A stretch of DNA of 64,000 nt from contig JARFIW010001108.1 of assembly GCA_036346225.1 (NCBI GenBank), positions 4,672,501 to 4,736,500 on the forward strand, given 5' to 3'. Below the pieces are notes generated by a model. That model worked only from the letters and a program-made list of their open reading frames with translations. It did no database searches and had not been told where the DNA came from. Shown here one piece after another: positions 58,459 through 64,000 of this stretch (the stretch's first letter is position 1; the number at the start of each line of letters is the position of its first letter). The DNA is from Platerodrilus igneus. Lineage: Eukaryota; Arthropoda; Insecta; Coleoptera; Lycidae. The translations under genes were made by a program, and so were the position numbers.

Positions 58459-60724
58459 ATAAATTATATTACTTTGACACGTCATTTGACGAGTAATATA
58501 TTGCGGTTCTATTTTTCAAACTTTTCAAGGTTTTATATTTAATTTCTCTATCTTTATAACTTCACAGTACTTCTTCGGCAACCATTATTTTACACTTTAT
58601 GCGAACACCTTATGAGACAAATGGGTATATTCTTTCGTGTATTGTAGCCACAGCTGTTTAAACGGAACTTCAAAACTGCAAAGAAATTTTATTATTATAG
58701 ACCGATACTAAGGTTCCAAACAAATATAACGCACTTTTCTCAACAATCAAATTCATGCTAAAACAGATTATAAATGTAAGGCATATAATTCATGAAAGGA
58801 ACAATGGTATGATTGGCAGCTACACAAGTTGAATACAATGGGAAGACCCGAATATATTCCGACGAGCTCTTGAAAGATATGCAAGGTATCACAGTTTAAT
58901 GTATATAAAACATGCAACTTGGCGGGAAGCCATTTGATTAGTTCTTAATCCAAGTAGAAGTGATACGAAATAAATTATTGGAGCAAGTTGTGAAAATAAA
59001 CCTTCTGAGTATGATATAACTTGGAATTGATTAGAACCGGCATAATAATAAATTAATGGTGCATCAAGCCAATACAACACGCTGTTAGATTAGTAATAAA
59101 TATGGTATACTGGTTGTGTTAATCGAGACCCTATCTTTAGGATTTATAATTAGTGACCTCTGTAACAGCATTGCAGTAGAATAAGAACGCTCTGTAAATA
59201 TTTGGGAATTTTTAGACTTGTATTGGACTAAATAAAATAGTTTAAATTAAAGTGTATTACTACGCTTTTAATGTCTATTGTATTGGTTGGCATTGTACGA
59301 ATAACCCCATTGACGTTGTCGGTAGTATGTGTGTAGTGCTAATCGTTAACAAGTCCGCTTATACAAACGTGCATCTAAATTAAGCATTACAGAGATTAAA
59401 TGCAGGTGTAGAATCCTAAAATTGCAATACAAACCCGAATAATTAAATTTCACGTGTAGTTGAAGTTCAATTAAAACCTACATAATTGAGGTTCAATTAA
59501 ACAATCCGAGTAGTAAGTCTTCATTTAAAAATCTAAACTAATTTCAGCTATATTTTCTGGTTTGTCTTCCTTTGGAATTTAATAAACATTGATCAAGGTC
59601 TCTAATTATCTTAAGCCACGAAAGAGTGATTAAAGAAAGCGCGCTCTGGAATGAAATTGTTTTAATTATCATTATATTGGCAGCAGTGGTGTGCTCGAAA
59701 AGATTTGATTGCGAGTTGGCGTGCTTTAAAAGGAGAATTACCACAGATCAAACTTAAAAAGACTGGGATGCAACGAGAAGTTTCTTCTTAATTATTAACA
59801 AATTTTAATTTAACTTTGTTCCAGATCCCTTTCCTTAATTACGGTAGCGAAGTAATTCTGTATTAATTTATATTCCGTAAAATAGTATACTTTAAAGGGA
59901 ACGTTATTACGAAGGAGTAATTATTGGTTTGTGCTCTTGTGGCTAAAGGTAAAATTATTAACCGTGTATGCTTTCAGAATTGATATTGAATAGCAGTAGT
60001 AGGGTAAATTGAATAGCAAACAGCGACTCTGTCCTTTATTATTCCCATTTACTTTTGTAACGCGTTGCATTACGCCAGCTATAAATTAGACGGCAAAGAA
60101 AAAAATTTGTAAATATGATTGGACTGACTAAAGACATGAATACTTCCTGTATAATAGATTTCACAAACAATTAATTTTAATTAATCATGATATTTTAATT
60201 CCTTTGTTTTAGAAAATATAATTTCAAACTGGGGCAGTTAGTACAACGAAAGCAATAAAAATTAATTTTCTTGAAATAAATTGACAAAATTTAATACAAT
60301 ATTGAAATAACGCATTAGTCATTAAATAGGATAAATCGTCGCAACAACAAAAAATAGTCGGACTAAAAGATTTCATAGATCATACTAAGTAAAAAAATTT
60401 GCAAAAACAAGAATGTTAGATAGGTATAAAATGCACGCATGCAATAAACTAAAAGCAGGAAACCAGAAAGTTCTTTATGGTAAAATGCATATTAAGGCGC
60501 AACTCAGTTTCATAAATTATTTTAAAGACACAAACAGAAAGAACACATTTCAATGTTACGTGCTAATCAAATAAAATCAAGAAAGCTTTGGTACATCGTT
60601 TATTAGAAGTAATTCCATTTAATAATACACCGTGTTAACGTTTTCAACTGCATTTTCAGTTTAAACGGTTGCAAGTTAATTACTTGTAATTATAATTTAA
60701 AACACTTAAATCTATCCTATTTTG
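58459..60724. other. non-coding, nothing recognised
   Basis: AT-rich DNA with no supportable gene. Minus-strand frames at 58889-59080 and 59544-59744 lack motifs. Confidence 0.4.
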
Positions 60725-62409
60725 TTAAAGCATTAACAATGTGGGGTTTCTGTTATCAAACAGCGTTTGCTTTCTCAAATATTTATATAGTGCTTATTGT
60801 ACGCTTCTATAGTTTTAATGCGGGAAGTTAGGCAAAACATCTTACGCGTCCTTTCATGGTTTCTATGATGTTGGTTGTATATATTTCTTATCTCGTATTT
60901 ACACCTGTACTTTAGAACTTTAACTGGGGGTCCATTTATTGCTAGTTGTAATTTCGTTTGTTAAAATAATATAATAAGTTTTGATGTACGAGGTTACCCA
61001 GAGTATTTTCGCAATCACGTTCGTTTCAATTGGCTTGATGATTATCTTATCGACAGATGATGTTTCCGAGGGAAGTTAAGATTTGAATAAAATGATTATT
61101 ATTGTACGGGTTTTCCTGGTTAGAACGGGATAGAATTGCTTCCCGTTATAAAAATGAGTGTTGTCTTGTTTAGCGATATATTGTTGTAGCTTCAATTGTT
61201 AAAATGGTAGAGGTGATATTCGTTCGTTTATTAACTTTTTATAAATGCACTGTAGTTTTATAACTAATTACTTATATTAACTCCGCTTCTGTAAATGCGT
61301 TTATTCAATAAAACTGTTAAGTTCGTTATTGTCTACATTCAACTTCATAAAAGAACAGCCGTCCTTGTACACATCGTCGATCATGGTTTCGAAACATATA
61401 TTGGAAGAATAGAAATTATTGAAGATTCTGAGGAGATAGTCTTGCACTTCTACAATTTTTACAAGCAACTACTTTGGCGTATTCTAATATAAAACACTTA
61501 AAACCATTTTTAAGGGACTGCATTATTATTTTATGTGAAAGTGTGAAAGCATTACCAAGGGATTTTCATCTGCAAGCTGAAAGTTTTGTAAAACCAGTCA
61601 ACTGCTTTTGGATATCAGAATTATAAAATATGGGACGAAACATATGGTAAGATCTGGGCGACTTTATGGTAATAACGATGGTATATGTTTTGCACAATTC
61701 TTTTGAAGTTGGTTCCAGTGTCGTAGAATTTTTAAGGAACAAACACAGGACGTCGGAAAGTGCACCTTTTGAACACATCAATCCCACCAGTGTATGTATA
61801 TCAAGCTGTTTTTCTGTGTATTGAGATTTGGTTTTCTCTGAGTCAGCACACATAGTTGACTTTTCCATTTAGGTCACGTTAGAATTTATCGAATTTTTTA
61901 GGATAAAAATCAATTTAGAACTGCAATCATTCTAAGTTTTTAAAAAAAAACTAGGTAAAGATATGTTGTTTACATTTGGTTTAATTGTGTGAGAAATTTT
62001 TTTCATATGCAGGTTCTCATTATAAAGTTTGACGTATATAAAATGAGGCTAGATAATTGTTTTCAAGTCACACTGAGATAAATAAAATTTGTGTAAAAAA
62101 CGTCTGATAAATTTTAATTCCTTTGGTTTAATGTTATGAATCTGCTAATGTAAACCGTTTTTGTTGTTTGGGTATTAATTATAAAATAAGATTAGCATTG
62201 ACTGTCCATAAGAACTTCGGTATAAAAATTTAGAGTTACATAATTGTTTAGGTGTGGGGTTACTACATAATTCTTTACCATTGCTGCGAAATGCATTTCG
62301 CCTGATAGATGGTTTTGTTCTCTTATTGCAGTTGTCTACTGTGACATTACTCTCTTGGTATTTACCTGGCAGAAGTTGCTTTTAAGAAGTGCTTGTGAGC
62401 ACGATGTAA

Positions 62410-62410
<1 letters not shown>
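60725..62410 (+). repeat. unclassified repeat family R, copy 2
   Basis: Opposite orientation to copy 1 at 47119-48430, with the same order of shared blocks, and it ends at (TA)n array 7. It is longer than copy 1 because of indels. The family R frame is represented by 61295-61492 (HIVDHG) and text near 61690-61790 (RTSESAPFE). Confidence 0.7.

Positions 62411-62441
<31 letters not shown>
62410..62441. repeat. (TA)n array 7, joining family R and family X
   Basis: TA run with family R ending on the left and family X (TTGCCGTGG) starting on the right. Confidence 0.85.
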
Positions 62442-62443
<2 letters not shown>

Positions 62444-63343
62444 CCGTGGAATCGAGGATTTAATATCGAATCTTTACTGGGCCAACATAAAAGTTTTCGA
62501 AAAACAAAATAAAAATTTAAAAATTTCGTACCCTTTTATTTCTCCTTCAAATTCCTTCAGCTTCCCTGGCTAGCTCAGCTGTGCCCCTTCTCGAATACCT
62601 AAATTTATAGACATATCTCTTTCACACTCGCACACCATTCAATAAAACTACTAAATAATACCACAACCATGCAACCTTTTATTTACACCTATTAACAGAT
62701 AAATTATATTTACATGTGTTAAAAACAGTTAGATACAATAATTATAAAACTTCAATTATGGTGTGTTTTAAAGTCTTTCATTTTTCTAATAAATTTTAAA
62801 CAACTTCAATGAGATCTGAGTAGATGGGCCCCCACATGTTGTCCTAAACTGACTTCACACTGGAGAATGGTGAACTCATAATAACCCAGTTTAGTTTGTA
62901 TATGCCTTTTAATCCTTGCATAAATTAAAACCAAAAATTACAGACCCGTTTACTCTTTACAATTCAAATTTTATCCTGACTAAAATTTTGGATGTTTTAA
63001 ATACACCCTTTTTCAATATTTAAACATCAATAAATAGTCCAGTATATGTATCTTTTACAATAAATTTCTGCAACCATAAATATGCCACAAAAAAGTTCAA
63101 CCATACAGCACAAAATTTCACAAATGTTTATCAAAAACAGAAATTTCAAATAAATACCTGGAGAATTCCTTAGTCTTCATTCCCATCGGAGATGGTTACC
63201 ATAAAAACCCCTTGGCGTTGTTACCATTGACTATACTGCTTGTAGAATCCACAGGCCTCTACCATCCATATCATGCACACAAAATAGATTACCAGCTCTG
63301 GTTACCCCCAAAATATCATGCTTCCATTTATTGATGTTTGTTT

Positions 63344-63419
63344 AGTAGTAGCCGGACCTTTATTAATTTAATATGCACTACTCGTGCTTCACGTCAATAA
63401 TTAGAGGTCCGCTACTACT
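63344..63419. mobile_element. 76-bp hairpin MITE-like insertion
   Basis: AGTAGTAGCCGGACCTTTATTAATT at the left pairs with the inverse AATAATTAGAGGTCCGCTACTACT at the right, with one or two bulges, leaving a short centre with TGCACTACTCGTGC. I find no clear target duplication. Confidence 0.6.
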
Positions 63420-63491
63420 GTTATATTTGCTACCACTCTATTTACGGAAACATAATCACATAAAATAATACTCACAAAAAAACTTTATTGT

Positions 63492-63511
63492 ATGCTGGTC
63501 TGAACCAGCAT
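63492..63511. repeat. short perfect hairpin
   Basis: ATGCTGGT, loop CTGA, ACCAGCAT: an 8-bp perfect stem inside family X copy 2. It is not a pol III terminator and there is no sign of a host gene nearby. Confidence 0.4.
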
Positions 63512-64000
63512 TCAGCACTTTATCGCAGTACTCGTAAATTGAAGAGAAGGCAAGAGAAGAGAACCTCAATAACATAGGTTGGGTATTTCTATGCTTTCAA
63601 AACCCCTTAGTAGACGCTCTTCCAGCGAAAAGCTTATTTTCAAACACAGTTTCTACAAATTTTGAGTATAACCGTCGGTTGATTCTGAAAATTTTTCCCG
63701 CCGTGTTTGTTGTATACGTCGAATTCGCTTACAACCGTCGCGTGTGCATTCGTTTCTAACACTGTTGACTTTCGACCAATGATAGCGTTTTTTGTCGTCA
63801 CAAACCCCGCCTAAGTTCTATGTATCTCGGTCTTATGCATGTCTACTGTCTCGTTCAAAACCCCACTTGAGTTACAGAAAATCGATATTGATGACATCCT
63901 ATCTCAACTCCACGTGTTTAGTGTACGTGCATTTTAATCCCCACGCTTTTATATTTGTCTTTATCTGTTGTGTATAACCGATTGTGCATTTCTTCGCTCT

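Larger units (their letters stand above)
62441..64000. repeat. unclassified repeat family X, copy 2 (runs off the window)
   Basis: Collinear with 43213-44900 from TTGCCGTG onward. It carries the small hairpin element at 63344-63419 and is cut by the window edge. Confidence 0.65.

Overview
This is a 64 kb piece of AT-rich insect nuclear DNA, almost entirely transposable-element sequence. The evidence for insect DNA is the TE mix: hAT DNA transposons, Ty3/gypsy LTR elements including an env-bearing errantivirus-like one, an APE-type LINE and Penelope-like elements with GIY-YIG domains. One spliced immunoglobulin-domain exon of the insect neuronal Ig type agrees with this. I cannot place the species. 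The Ig exon (4345-4551, minus) is the only host coding sequence I can support, so most of the window may be intron or intergenic DNA.

Layout. 101-3879: a complete but decayed hAT element with 15-bp inverted ends and an 8-bp target duplication. 4345-4551: the Ig exon. 6.9-8.05 kb: an imperfect foldback repeat. 8.3-9.15 and 12.1-12.9 kb: two copies of an unclassified repeat, separated by T-rich and featureless DNA. 13715-24215: an old gypsy pol fragment split inside its RNase H by a 9.4 kb Ty3/gypsy element (14115-23503) with near-identical 1.67 kb LTRs. The leader of that element holds ten degenerate units that each repeat its primer-binding site next to an E-box. 24.3 kb: end of a Penelope-like coding region. 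28.2-33.0 kb: tandem LINE copies on the minus strand, one holding a 986-bp hAT deletion derivative. 34.5 kb: a relic gag fragment related to the first ORF of the 14-23 kb element.

38.0-47.1 kb is a chain of inverted pairs joined at (TA)n arrays: a tRNA-derived SINE pair, a 4.4 kb Penelope-like pair with hammerhead-like motifs, and a second palindrome with a better hammerhead-like core. Two further unclassified families (X at 43.2 and 62.4 kb; R at 47.1 and 60.7 kb, in opposite orientations) also end at (TA)n arrays. 55063-58454 is an LTR element whose ends, PBS, PPT and env remnant are all present but whose gag and pol are missing.

No TE protein here is intact. Many frame breaks fall in homopolymer runs, and the two copies of each recent duplicate differ mainly in homopolymer length. 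Part of the apparent decay may therefore be assembly indel error.
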